The notes under the pieces were generated by a model that saw nothing but the letters and a program-made list of their open reading frames with translations, did not search any database and was not told the DNA's origin. The translations under genes were made by a program, and so were the position numbers. Below are positions 9,171 through 17,520 of a stretch of DNA of 64,000 nt, piece after piece. This stretch comes from DASWZN01 sp963841635 (lineage in GTDB: Bacteria > Acidobacteriota > Terriglobia > Bryobacterales > Bryobacteraceae), in NCBI GenBank assembly GCA_963841635.1, contig CAWJDO010000002.1, positions 868,001-932,000 on the forward strand. The letters run 5' to 3'. Numbering within the stretch: the stretch's first letter is position 1; each line of letters starts with the position of its first letter.

Positions 9171-9662
9171 TCAGATGGGGTTGCCGTTGGGCGCGACGAT
9201 CCTCCCATTCAGGGTGATGTGCGGTGAACTCAGCTCCAGCACACCCCGGCTGCGAATGGTGATCTTGCCGTTCGACATGGTGATGGTGTTGCCGTGCGCG
9301 TCTTCGATAACCAGCGCGCCGAGACTGCCGCCGGACGGCGTCGAATCGAGAAAACGAATGGTGTGGCCGTTTTTGGAGGTGATCCGGCGGTCGCGGACAT
9401 CCTGCCCGGGCGGCGCGTCCACGCCATTCCAAAGGAAGCCCACCACGTAGGGTGTCCGCGTATCGCCTTTGTCAAAGCCGATCAGGACCTCGTCGTTGAT
9501 CTCCGGCATGAAGAAAGAGCCGCGCTTATCGCCACTCATCGCCGTGGCAATCCGAATCCAGTCACTCTCGTGGCCATCGTCGAGCCACGGATAGTTCACT
9601 TTGATTCGACCGACGTCCACTTTCTTGACTAACCCGACTACCAAACCGTTAATCTGACTCAT
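9171..9662 (-). CDS. gpV-like baseplate spike protein
   Basis: A 163-residue protein starting MSQINGLVVGLV at 9662 behind AAAGGAGA; the longer open frame upstream overlaps the hub gene and is rejected. Residues 1-75 form the OB-fold type region with YPWLDDGHESDWIRI and the MPEINDEVLIGF motif typical of VgrG/gpV spikes. The C-terminus has repeating beta-strand patterns (NGKITIRSRGVLELSSPHITLNG in short units) as in the beta-helical needle. In the particle it should sit under the tube as the piercing spike. It lies between the gpD-like hub and the hydrophobic unknown, as in other eCIS loci. Confidence 0.93.
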   Translation of the reverse strand: MSQINGLVVGLVKKVDVGRIKVNYPWLDDGHESDWIRIATAMSGDKRGSFFMPEINDEVLIGFDKGDTRTPYVVGFLWNGVDAPPGQDVRDRRITSKNGHTIRFLDSTPSGGSLGALVIEDAHGNTITMSNGKITIRSRGVLELSSPHITLNGRIVAPNGNPI

Positions 9663-9678
9663 GCCTATCTCCTTTGGG

Positions 9679-10875
9679 CTAACTCGGATCCTTCTCCTTG
9701 CGAGCCGAGAACTCCGTGGTGTAGCCACCGTCGCCAATCGTGTGGGTCGTGGTGGTGACGTGATACAGGCCGTCGTAACGTCCGAGGCCGACGATCTTGA
9801 TCTTGTTGCCGGAGCGCAGGCTCGGCAGCCCGACGGTTCTTCCCCTCCCTTCGATAAGGCCCTGTGCCAGGATCCTGAGCCTGCGTTTGGCCGCGGTCTT
9901 GGCCTCGTCGTCGCTCTGCACAACCAGGTCGGTCACAAGGTCCGTCTTCTTCGACAGCGGCCCTGACTTGACTCCGAAGTCCGCCGTCGGGTCGATGACG
10001 CCGTCCTGCGCGAGATCGGCGCGGGTGGCGGTACCCTCGAACTTCTGCTTGGTCTTGGGATTCCAGTAACGTACGGTGACCTGGTCAGGCTGATTGCCGG
10101 TGGCGAAGGACGGCTGGAAGTTCATCAGCGACTTGCCCCATTCCAGAATGTAAGTCGGCTTCAGCGTGTACTTACTCGGGGCGTAGTGAAAAGTCACCAC
10201 GCGGCGCGAGCCCGAGGTGTCTTCATCCAGCCAGATGTCGTAGCCGATCTCCCGGCTGCGCTGGTAGAGGAAGTTGACCGCGTACTGCTGATGGACGTTC
10301 AGGTGCTCGATCGGGTTCTCGTTCCCCAGGTTCATGGAGATTTCGTCGTCGTCCACCTTCAGATCGAGCCCCGGAATCTTCTGCCGGATGTCCTTGGCGA
10401 TGCTCTGAACCAAGTCCCGCGCGATCCACGAATCCTGCTTCTGAAAGTAGTCTTTGGTGATCTGCGTTGTGCGGAAGCGTTGCAGCAGGTTGACGCAGTG
10501 GACCGTGAGAGTGGAAGGGCTCGACTCGGGGAAGTTGGGCGTCATGCGAACGATTTCGCCGACCAGCATCGTTTCGAGCTCATCGTTGCCGTTGCGGTAG
10601 TAGCCCATGGAAAGTTCGACTTCCTGCCATGGGTCGAAGACGTCGCTGTCGCTGTACTTAAACCATCCCTGCCCGGGGCCGACCCCGTCCGGATCCCAGT
10701 TGTTGACCGTCAGATCGAAGGAATCCATGTCGTTGTCTTTGTCGCTGTAAGTCACGTTGAGGACGTCGTTCTCGGCCTGCAGCACGTCCCGCCCGCGGAC
10801 ACGGACGCGAAAGGCGGGGACATAGAAGTCCTGGCCGATGTAGATGTCCTGCTCGATGGTGGGGATCGTCGCCAT
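9679..10875 (-). CDS. gpD-like tail hub protein (late control D family)
   Basis: A 398-residue protein resembling phage late control gene D and the gp27-like half of VgrG. The features are an N-terminal VPAFRVRVRG strand, the SFDLTVNNWDPDG block, a central VNFLYQRSREIGYDIWLDE segment and a C-terminal LRSGNKIKIVGLGRYDGLYHVT region that closes the hub barrel. It would form the trimeric hub joining the tube to the spike. The ATG at 10875 begins one base after the previous gene's TAA. The gpV-like spike follows 16 bases after its stop. Identification is by motifs and position. Confidence 0.92.
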   Translation of the reverse strand: MATIPTIEQDIYIGQDFYVPAFRVRVRGRDVLQAENDVLNVTYSDKDNDMDSFDLTVNNWDPDGVGPGQGWFKYSDSDVFDPWQEVELSMGYYRNGNDELETMLVGEIVRMTPNFPESSPSTLTVHCVNLLQRFRTTQITKDYFQKQDSWIARDLVQSIAKDIRQKIPGLDLKVDDDEISMNLGNENPIEHLNVHQQYAVNFLYQRSREIGYDIWLDEDTSGSRRVVTFHYAPSKYTLKPTYILEWGKSLMNFQPSFATGNQPDQVTVRYWNPKTKQKFEGTATRADLAQDGVIDPTADFGVKSGPLSKKTDLVTDLVVQSDDEAKTAAKRRLRILAQGLIEGRGRTVGLPSLRSGNKIKIVGLGRYDGLYHVTTTTHTIGDGGYTTEFSARKEKDPS

Positions 10876-10876
10876 G

Positions 10877-11566
10877 TTATTGGCCTCTCCCGGTCGCGGT
10901 GGACGATGGAGCCGGCGGGATCGCCAGAATCTGACCCGGGGTGAGGAGCCGGGGATTGGCGAGGTTGTTCATATCCGCTATGAGGCGCCATTGCGTCGGA
11001 TCGCTGTACACTTCGTTCGCGATGTGGGCCAGCGTTTCGCCCCGAACGACCCGGTGGAGCGTTGTGCGGTCGCTCGATTGCCGCGGCGTCACCTGCAACT
11101 GCTGCTCGATGGTCCAAGCCTCGCGGAAGCTGACGTTGAGCTTGGCGCGTAGCGGAACGCCGCCCGGGCTGAACAGGCTGAATTCCTCGCTGACACTCTC
11201 CAGGACCAGCCATGGAGAAATGGTCGCGCCGTAGCTGGTCACCTGGCCGCCGGAGCCCCACGCCAACTGCGCGCGCGGCGGCGCATGCAGATCGCCATCC
11301 ACTTTGAGTAACTGGTAGACCTGCGCGGTCAGCTTACGGACATCGGTCACGGAATCCACCATTCCGAGGTCGGTCGTATCGAAGAACAGCTCCATGGTGA
11401 TCTTCTCGTTCTGTCCCCGAACGAACTGCACCACCGGAGCGTCCAGGCCCGGGATCGTCACCTCCGCGAACTGCACGCTCTTGGTGACCGTGTAGCGCTC
11501 CGGGTTGAAGAGAGCCTTGATGGGACCGCCGTTCTCCGGAAGAATGGTGAGCTTCTCGAGCGCCAT
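10877..11566 (-). CDS. LysM-containing CIS tube/baseplate adaptor (Afp7/Pvc7-like)
   Basis: A 229-residue protein. Residues 1-165 match the N-terminal CIS tube-adaptor domain pattern (IKALFNPERYTVTKSVQFAE, then VRGQNEKITMELFFDTT). Residues about 172-222 form a LysM domain (LHRVVRGETLAHIANEVYSD, ending LLTPGQILAIPP). In Afp/PVC and pyocin-type systems this adaptor sits between the inner tube and the hub. The LysM is equivalent to gp53-like proteins and need not bind peptidoglycan in the mature particle. A GGAC-type site precedes the ATG at 11566. It is followed directly by the hub gene. Confidence 0.93.
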   Translation of the reverse strand: MALEKLTILPENGGPIKALFNPERYTVTKSVQFAEVTIPGLDAPVVQFVRGQNEKITMELFFDTTDLGMVDSVTDVRKLTAQVYQLLKVDGDLHAPPRAQLAWGSGGQVTSYGATISPWLVLESVSEEFSLFSPGGVPLRAKLNVSFREAWTIEQQLQVTPRQSSDRTTLHRVVRGETLAHIANEVYSDPTQWRLIADMNNLANPRLLTPGQILAIPPAPSSTATGRGQ

Positions 11567-11573
11567 AGGGTCC

Positions 11574-11771
11574 TCAATCCTTCAAGTCCGATACATAAGC
11601 GCTGTTCTGAATCCGATCGTCACGGTCGCGCAAGTTGTTTTGGTGTTCCTGCGCTTTCAACTGCGCCATCACCAGGGACACCAGCTTCTTGATTTCCGCC
11701 GGCGCCAGCGTTCCGACACTTTCGGTGATCTCGAGTTCCGTATGAACCTCGTCGATGTGGATGTCCGGCAT
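11574..11771 (-). CDS. Small CIS protein, DUF5908-like
   Basis: A 65-residue protein starting MPDIHIDEVHTELEIT behind GAGGAATCACT. A short N-terminal strand region is followed by a helix with EIKKLVSLVMAQLKAQEH. Length, N-terminal pattern and position between the second tube gene and the LysM adaptor match the small DUF5908-type gene (Afp6/Pvc6 slot) found in many eCIS operons. The family's role is not firmly established. It lies 9 bases after the tube 2 stop and 7 bases before the adaptor start, so it is certainly in the operon. Confidence 0.85.
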   Translation of the reverse strand: MPDIHIDEVHTELEITESVGTLAPAEIKKLVSLVMAQLKAQEHQNNLRDRDDRIQNSAYVSDLKD

Positions 11772-11780
11772 AGTGATTCC

Positions 11781-12266
11781 TCAGGCTCCCAGCTCCAGCA
11801 CCAGCCCCTGATGCGCGATTTCCAGCGACTCTATGGCTACACTGCTCTGGCTGGCGTTGAACGCGGGGCCAACCCATTTGGTCGGAAGTCCGGCTTTGAA
11901 TTTCCAGATCTTGGCCGGGTTCCGGGATTCGTCCATGAGAACCAGAAGACCGTCCTTGCGCGTGCCGATGCCTTGCACCCAGTTGTAGTGCCACGTCCAC
12001 AGGTCGTCGTAGAGATATATGACTCCGTGCTTCAGCGTGAGATTGGAGTAGACGGCGCGCGTGGCGAAACGATGTACGTAGGTGTTCTGGCCTCCTTCGC
12101 GGTAGTCCATGACCTCCACCGTCGCTTCCAGGCCCGAGCATTCTGAGAATCCGGCCACCGCGTAGCCGAGCGCGGCGGTGATCAACGTGCCGGCCACGCT
12201 CGAACTGTCGATCAGCGTGATGTAGAAGTTAAACGTGCTGAGAGGATCGATGCGGGAGGTGGACAT
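11781..12266 (-). CDS. CIS inner tube protein 2 (gp19-like)
   Basis: A 161-residue protein of the T4 gp19-like tail tube family. Residues 8-45 contain STFNFYITLIDSS and AGFSECSGLEATVEV; the typical YREGGQNTYVHRF and LTLKHGVIYLYD strands follow, and it ends SVAIESLEIAHQGLVLELG. Paralogous to tube 1 at 14196-14633 (shared ESLEIAHQG versus ETLEIAHEG). In Afp/PVC systems the second tube-type protein (Afp5-like) is a minor ring next to the baseplate. GGAGAAC precedes the ATG, which follows the sheath 2 TGA by one base. Good family confidence; which ring it forms is inferred from order. Confidence 0.93.
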   Translation of the reverse strand: MSTSRIDPLSTFNFYITLIDSSSVAGTLITAALGYAVAGFSECSGLEATVEVMDYREGGQNTYVHRFATRAVYSNLTLKHGVIYLYDDLWTWHYNWVQGIGTRKDGLLVLMDESRNPAKIWKFKAGLPTKWVGPAFNASQSSVAIESLEIAHQGLVLELGA

Positions 12267-12267
12267 A

Positions 12268-14181
12268 TCAGTTCTCCAGAATCTGCGCTCCCGAAGCGTC
12301 CTGCCGGATTTCGAACACCACGAACTCCATGGGCGCGGCTACCGCGACGCCGACCTGGCAAATCAGTTGTCCGGCGTCGATCGCCGCTTGCGGGTTGTTC
12401 GTGGCATCGCACTTGACGTAGAAAGCATCCGGCGGCTTGGTTCCCTTCAAACCGCCTTTCGCCCAGATCCCCTCCAGCAACACGGTCAGCGAGTGTTTGA
12501 GCGAGTTGCGCAGCGCATCGTTGTTGTTCTGGAAGACAGCCCACCGGCTCGAGCGCTGCACGGTTTCTTCGATCGCCGACATCAGGCGCCGCGCGTGTAT
12601 GAAGCGCCATGCCTCGTCTTCGGGCGATGCCAGCGAGCGCGCGCCCCAGATGCGGATGCCGCGTCCGGGAAACGAGCGGATGGCGTTCACGTTGTTCAGA
12701 TTCAGGCCCTCCTGCTGAAGGTCGGAGATGTCCAGCTCGACGTCCACCGCGAACTGCAGCTCGACATTGGCGGGAGGCCGCTGCACGCCGTACGTCAGGT
12801 CGGTTTGCGCGTAGGCGCCTGCGACGTAGCCCGAGGGCGGAATAGCTCGGGTCAGCCCATCGAGTTCGAGCGAGTCCGGAGCCATCAGCCACGGGTAGTA
12901 CAGCGCCGCGAAGCGCGACTCCCCTTTGACGACCAATCCGTTGTCGAACGCCCACCGTTGCACCGGTCCGATCTGCATTCCATCAGGAGGGTCGATCAGC
13001 GCCACGCGGTACTGAAGCCGCTGGCACTGGTCGATCATGCGCATCTGCAACTGCAAGGAATCCTCGGGCCTCAAGGGCGTCGCCACGGCGGTGGGATCGT
13101 CGGCCACGGCATCCGGTGGCGGTGCTGGGGCAGGCAGGCAGTCGTCCACCGGAACGGGAGGACTCGTCAAAACCGGCGGCACATGGAACACGGCATCGGG
13201 AACCGCCACGATGGCGATTTCGTCGATCTGCTCTAGCAGGCGCAGGCCTCTGAGATCGGCTGGTCCACCGCTGAAGTCGCGGAGCGACACTGCCGAGAGC
13301 CCGTCGCGCCCGCCTTCGAGGTAGAAGACCGCGCCGTCGGGCGCTGCCAGTTGCGGCGCCGCGCTCGCAACGCTCATCCGCACCAGGTTCGACTGCTGAG
13401 CCAACACGTCGGGCGCGTAGTTGTGGGCCTTTCGGTCGCTGATCTGCAAGTTCCGATAGAACTCGTCTTCTGCGGGCAGCGTGTTGGGCCCCAGGTCCAC
13501 AGTGGCGCGGAGCGCGAAGGAGCCGCTTGTCCCGGGCGTGATTGCGACGCGAAGGTCGTTGCCCCAGTTGCCGCGGCTGGCCGCGCTGATGGTGAACGAG
13601 AAAGGACAAAGCGAAACCGCGGCGCCAGCGGCCACATGCGGATCCAGGCCGACGGCGAGGAGCACCTGCCCCCCGGGAAGCACCGAGACGATCTGGTCCG
13701 TTTGGGTCGTGCCACCGGCGGAGATGGTGATCACGTCGCCCGCGGCTGGAGCCTGTCCGGTCAATGTGAGTCCGCACTGCAACGGACTGGCGATCGCGCT
13801 GACGGTCCCGATCTTTGCGCTGGGTCCGGAAGGCGCAATCTTGAAAGCGGCGGCGGGCTGCTGGAGCGGATCGGCCGCGGTGGTGGCTGCAACTCGGACG
13901 ACGTAGCACGTGCTGCCGCCATTCTCGAAGAACGCCCTCACCGCGTACGCGAGAAAGCCGTACTCGCGAAAGCCGCCGAACGTGGTGAGAAACTCCTTCC
14001 ACGAGCCGATCTTGACGGCGGCCTGCGTTCCATCGAACTCCGCAGGTTTGAAGTCTTCCGGCAGGGGCCCACGCTCGGCGAAGCCGACGAACCCCGCGAT
14101 GTCGGTCCGCACCAGTTCCAGAGGCGGCTGGGGCGCAACCTGCGGGGTTCGATAAACGCCGGGTGTGAGATAGGTGATAAT
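12268..14181 (-). CDS. CIS sheath protein 2
   Basis: A contractile tail sheath subunit of about 637 residues. The conserved N-terminus YLTPGVYR and IAGFVGFAERGP, and the C-terminus with RRLMSAIEETVQRSSRWAVFQNN and FEIRQDASGAQI, identify the family. The start is odd: no ATG, GTG or TTG lies where the family begins. GGAGG at 14194-14190 is spaced correctly for ATT at 14181-14179 (or ATC at 14178), giving an N-terminus like other sheaths. The nearest ATG (14316) would overlap tube 1 by over 100 bases, and the first internal GTG (14112) would remove the conserved start. A non-AUG start is therefore the best reading. Confidence 0.85.
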   Translation of the reverse strand: MITYLTPGVYRTPQVAPQPPLELVRTDIAGFVGFAERGPLPEDFKPAEFDGTQAAVKIGSWKEFLTTFGGFREYGFLAYAVRAFFENGGSTCYVVRVAATTAADPLQQPAAAFKIAPSGPSAKIGTVSAIASPLQCGLTLTGQAPAAGDVITISAGGTTQTDQIVSVLPGGQVLLAVGLDPHVAAGAAVSLCPFSFTISAASRGNWGNDLRVAITPGTSGSFALRATVDLGPNTLPAEDEFYRNLQISDRKAHNYAPDVLAQQSNLVRMSVASAAPQLAAPDGAVFYLEGGRDGLSAVSLRDFSGGPADLRGLRLLEQIDEIAIVAVPDAVFHVPPVLTSPPVPVDDCLPAPAPPPDAVADDPTAVATPLRPEDSLQLQMRMIDQCQRLQYRVALIDPPDGMQIGPVQRWAFDNGLVVKGESRFAALYYPWLMAPDSLELDGLTRAIPPSGYVAGAYAQTDLTYGVQRPPANVELQFAVDVELDISDLQQEGLNLNNVNAIRSFPGRGIRIWGARSLASPEDEAWRFIHARRLMSAIEETVQRSSRWAVFQNNNDALRNSLKHSLTVLLEGIWAKGGLKGTKPPDAFYVKCDATNNPQAAIDAGQLICQVGVAVAAPMEFVVFEIRQDASGAQILEN

Positions 14182-14195
14182 GACGGTGCCTCCGT

Positions 14196-14633
14196 TTACC
14201 CCTCTAACTCCAGGCCCTCGTGGGCTATCTCGAGGGTCTCGATGGCCACCTCGCTGGTCTTGCCGTTCATGGCCGGCCCTTCCCACTTCACGGGCCAACC
14301 GTTGGTGAAGTTCCATCGCAGCGCCGGCTGGCGAGCCTCGTCGAGCAGCGTGATCGTGCCGGTGGTTCGCTGGGTCGTGCCGTCGATCACGTTCTTGCGC
14401 CAGTTCCAGAGCGCCTTGTCCTGCGTGTAGCCGCGCTTCAGGACGATGTTGGTGTACTTCATCAGTCCAGGAAGTTTGCGCACCGTGGTGACCTCCTGGC
14501 CCTCGCGGTATTCGATGACGTTGGTGTCGGTGGTCAAGCCGCTCACTTCGCTGAAGCCTGCGCGCGTCACACCGTCGATCTCAATCAGAAAGTTGAATTG
14601 ACCGTATGGATCGTTGCGAGCTCCCGATGGCAT
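14196..14633 (-). CDS. CIS inner tube protein 1 (gp19-like)
   Basis: A 145-residue tail tube protein, likely the major tube subunit (Afp1-like). It opens MPSGARNDPYGQFNFLIEID, continues GFSEVSGLTTDTNVIEYREG and LMKYTNIVLKRGYTQDKALW, and ends VAIETLEIAHEGLELEG. These blocks are typical of Hcp/gp19-fold tubes in phage-tail-like particles. It lies between the two sheath genes, 10 bases after sheath 1. Its stop at 14196 is followed by the GGAGG that serves sheath 2. Stacked hexamers of this protein should form the tube expelled on contraction. Confidence 0.95.
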   Translation of the reverse strand: MPSGARNDPYGQFNFLIEIDGVTRAGFSEVSGLTTDTNVIEYREGQEVTTVRKLPGLMKYTNIVLKRGYTQDKALWNWRKNVIDGTTQRTTGTITLLDEARQPALRWNFTNGWPVKWEGPAMNGKTSEVAIETLEIAHEGLELEG

Positions 14634-14643
14634 CTTTTGTCTC

Positions 14644-16818
14644 CTATTGTTCAGTTACGTCGGAACCGCCGTACCACTGGCCGATCCGGAAGATCACGAA
14701 TTCAGCCGGCTTGACCGGAGCGATGCCGATCACGCAAATCAACCGTCCGTTGTCGATGTCGGCCTGGGACATGGTCGTGTTGTCGCACTTGACGAAGAAC
14801 GCCTGCTCCTTCTTGGCGCCTTGCAGAACGCCGTCCTTCCACAGCGACGTGAGGAAGTCGCTGATGCTGCGCCGCACGCGCGCCCAGGTCGGCTCGGCGT
14901 TGATCTCGAACACAACCCACTGCGTGCCGCGCTGAACGGACTTCTCGACGAAGATGAAAATGCGGCGGACGTTGATGTACTTCCAGTCGGGATCGCTGGT
15001 TGTGGTGCGGCCGCCCCAGACCAGGTTCCCCGCCCCTTTGAAGTAGCGCAGGCAGTTCACGCCCTTAGGGTTCAGAATGGCCTGCTGCTGATCGTTGATC
15101 GTCAGTTGCAATTGGGCGATGCCGTTGATCACCTCGTTCGCGGGATCCTTTTGCACGCCGACGTTATTGTCGCTGCGCGCGTAGATGCCGGCGATGTGGC
15201 CCCCGGCCGGCACCAGCACGGGCACGCCCGTGTTTGGATTCGTAATGCTCAGCCAGGGGAAGTAATAGGCGGCGTACTTCGAATTCACCGGCGGGTTGTT
15301 GTTCTCGGGTGTCCCCGCCGCCACCGGCGCCTGAAGGATGGCGAAGCGGTCCTTGAGCAACTCGCATTGATCGCGCAGGAGGCCTGCGATCGTGGTGTCC
15401 TTCGGCCCGAAGTAATACTCATCCGGGCAACAGAGCAGGGAGATCTCGTCGACGTCCCCGAGCGCCAGGAGCCCGGTTTTGTTGGCCGGGTCGACGCTGT
15501 TGCCTTCGAAGTCGGCCTCTGTCAGCTTGACGCTCTGTGGCGGTGTGAACGCCCCAAGGTTTCCTGCCCCTGCGGCGGCGAGCGTGCCGCTTGCGTTCAG
15601 GTTGCCCCTGTTCTGTGGATCGACAATGTTGAAGTATCCACTCGCATCCAGTGAAGCTTGCGCTCCCACCGTGGCGTCGGCGTTCACCTTGGCGATCAGA
15701 TCCGCGACGGTTTTGATGGGGCCGGCGGCGGCGTTGACCGTGAAGGTGACGATGGCAGCGCCTGACGTGAGCGTCAGTGTATTGGTGTCGGTCAGCGCGG
15801 TCGCGTTTGTGAGTCCGCCGGTGGCTCCGATAAGCAGGTTCAGATTCTGGCCGTCCAAGCCCTTTGTGAGCAGGACTGGGGTTCCCGCGTTGTTCAATGC
15901 AGAATTGGCTGCCGCGAAAACGCCCAAGTTCGTAGCTCCCGCTGCGGCGAGCGTCCCCGTCACGGCTACCGTCGGTTTGCCCCCGGGGCTCTGGACTGCC
16001 ACGTAACCGGCGCTTGTCAGCCACGCCTTGGCTCCGACTGTCTTGTCGGCATTAATGGCGCCAATCAGGTCGGCAACGGTCTTGATAGGGCCAGCTGCCG
16101 CATTCACAGTGAACGTGACCACGACGGCTCCGGACGTGAGGGTCAGTGTCCCGCCGTTCGTCAAAGCCGTGGCCGCGGTCGTCACGACAGAGCCCACCGC
16201 CTGTGTTACCGCGTTGTTCGGCGGCCGTCCCGCGGCCATCTGCTTGACAGTTACGAGATTGGAGACGGTGTTGATTTCGCTCTCGTAGAAGGTGCTGGCC
16301 GTGGGCACGGACGACAGGTTGTCGAAGGTCTCGATCACGGTCGGGTTCGATACCAGGTCATAAGGCGGCGCTCCCGCCCAATAAAGTAGGGTGAGCTTGA
16401 ACAGTTTGGGGTCGGCCAAGCCCGGCGCGCTGATCTGGTAAGCGATGTTGTTACCCCACACGCCGGGTCCGACCGCGCTGATCTGCATTCCGCCGGCGGT
16501 GGCGGTTGCGGACACCGCGGAGTTGGCCGGCGTCACTGTGTCGATGTGCACTACCCGCTGGACGAAACACCGCCGGCCGCCATTCTGGAAGAAGCCTTCG
16601 ATCGCATAGGCCAGGTAATGGTCCGTGCCGTCGGGGTCTCTCACATAGCTTCCGAAAGCTCGCTGGTAGTCGCCGAAACTGGTCAGCAGCGTGGGGCTGA
16701 GCGGACCGCGCTCGGCGATTCCCAGGAATCCCGCGGTGCTGGTGGAAACGCCCTCGATCGGCTTGTTTCCGGTATCGACTTCCTCAACGTATACGCCCGG
16801 ATATAAGTATTCCGGCAT
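14644..16818 (-). CDS. CIS sheath protein 1 with inserted tandem domains
   Basis: A 724-residue sheath subunit. The N-terminus MPEYLYPGVYVEEVDTG and C-terminal RRIFIFVEKSVQRGTQWVVFE with FFVKCDNTTMSQADID are classic tail sheath blocks. GAAGGAG precedes the ATG at 16818. Residues about 217-301 and 340-424 are two copies of a repeated domain, each with LTLTSG, then TFTVNAAAGPIKTVADLI, then GTLAAAG. The pattern resembles flagellar hook-associated IN-type insertions (alternating strands, then a Val/Ala-Asp-Leu-Ile helix). Such insertions probably decorate the outer sheath surface. The rest of the protein is ordinary. Likely the major sheath protein, being first in the operon. Confidence 0.95.
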   Translation of the reverse strand: MPEYLYPGVYVEEVDTGNKPIEGVSTSTAGFLGIAERGPLSPTLLTSFGDYQRAFGSYVRDPDGTDHYLAYAIEGFFQNGGRRCFVQRVVHIDTVTPANSAVSATATAGGMQISAVGPGVWGNNIAYQISAPGLADPKLFKLTLLYWAGAPPYDLVSNPTVIETFDNLSSVPTASTFYESEINTVSNLVTVKQMAAGRPPNNAVTQAVGSVVTTAATALTNGGTLTLTSGAVVVTFTVNAAAGPIKTVADLIGAINADKTVGAKAWLTSAGYVAVQSPGGKPTVAVTGTLAAAGATNLGVFAAANSALNNAGTPVLLTKGLDGQNLNLLIGATGGLTNATALTDTNTLTLTSGAAIVTFTVNAAAGPIKTVADLIAKVNADATVGAQASLDASGYFNIVDPQNRGNLNASGTLAAAGAGNLGAFTPPQSVKLTEADFEGNSVDPANKTGLLALGDVDEISLLCCPDEYYFGPKDTTIAGLLRDQCELLKDRFAILQAPVAAGTPENNNPPVNSKYAAYYFPWLSITNPNTGVPVLVPAGGHIAGIYARSDNNVGVQKDPANEVINGIAQLQLTINDQQQAILNPKGVNCLRYFKGAGNLVWGGRTTTSDPDWKYINVRRIFIFVEKSVQRGTQWVVFEINAEPTWARVRRSISDFLTSLWKDGVLQGAKKEQAFFVKCDNTTMSQADIDNGRLICVIGIAPVKPAEFVIFRIGQWYGGSDVTEQ
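15547..16170 (-). repeat. Two tandem ~85-residue repeats inside sheath 1
   Basis: Within the sheath 1 coding region, residues about 217-301 and 340-424 repeat the same order of motifs offset by about 123 residues. TVNAAAGPIKTVADLI is identical in both copies. The DNA is also similar but not identical, so the duplication is not very recent. Confidence 0.85.
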
Positions 16819-16854
16819 TTGGTTCTCCTTCCGTCCGTGGCTGAAATCCTGTGC

Positions 16855-17511
16855 TCACATGTTGATGGTTACCGAGACAGTCAATCCGCGAAGTACCGTG
16901 ACATTCGCACTTCCAATCGGCAGGCCCGCGGATGTTGCATTGACCGTGACCTGGGTCGGGACGCCCGGCGGGTTCGCAAAATACAGAACGAACTGTCCGT
17001 CGGCGCCGGTTGTATATGCCGGGCCGGTGCCGCCGGCCTGCTGAACCGTGGCGCCGGCAAGCGGCGCATTCCCGTGCAGGACGGTTCCCCGAATCAGCGT
17101 TGCGCCGGCCAAAAAGGGGTACGAGGTAGAGGGCAACAGCGTCGCCGCCTGGCGCTGTGCTTTGTACGCGGCGGTCTGGCTCGGGTCGCCGAGCGGCAGG
17201 TTCGGATCGGCCTGGGTCACGTCGGGAAACGCCGGCCATAGTGGCGCCGGCATGGGCACGGTGACCGCGATCTTCGCGGGCAGATAGTACGGCGTATACT
17301 CGCCGCTGGCCGCGGCAAGTGTTTGTGGCCCGGACTTCAGGTTGGAAAACAGGAAGGTTCCGCTCGAGCCTTTCTGCCGGCCGGCGATATCGCCCGATAC
17401 AACGGTTACCGTGCCGAGTAACTGGTCGGAATCCGCGATGCCGTCGCGCAACTGCAAGGCGAATTGCAGCGTGTCCTCCAGCGTTTCGCCTGCGAGAATT
17501 GGGAACGGCAT
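16855..17511 (-). CDS. CIS-operon protein with carboxypeptidase-regulatory-like domain
   Basis: A 218-residue protein without a signal peptide. Residues about 135-215 have the beta-sandwich pattern of carboxypeptidase regulatory-like or CarboxypepD_reg domains: IRGTVLHGNAPLAGATVQ, then YTTGADGQFVLYF, then VTVNATSAGL. Residues 1-100 carry a smaller variant (VTVVSGDIAG, GTFLFSNLKSGPQTL). It starts at 17511 behind GGAGGAACG, with the DUF4255 gene's TGA just upstream. Its place between the cap-like gene and sheath 1 suggests a particle-associated decoration or adhesion protein. The function is unproven. Confidence 0.85.
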   Translation of the reverse strand: MPFPILAGETLEDTLQFALQLRDGIADSDQLLGTVTVVSGDIAGRQKGSSGTFLFSNLKSGPQTLAAASGEYTPYYLPAKIAVTVPMPAPLWPAFPDVTQADPNLPLGDPSQTAAYKAQRQAATLLPSTSYPFLAGATLIRGTVLHGNAPLAGATVQQAGGTGPAYTTGADGQFVLYFANPPGVPTQVTVNATSAGLPIGSANVTVLRGLTVSVTINM

Positions 17512-17520
17512 CGTTCCTCC

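Noticed and set aside
12268..14316. Sheath 2 start at ATG 14316
   Set aside because: Would overlap tube 1 by more than 100 bases and add residues unlike any sheath; ATT 14181 fits the ribosome site and the family start.
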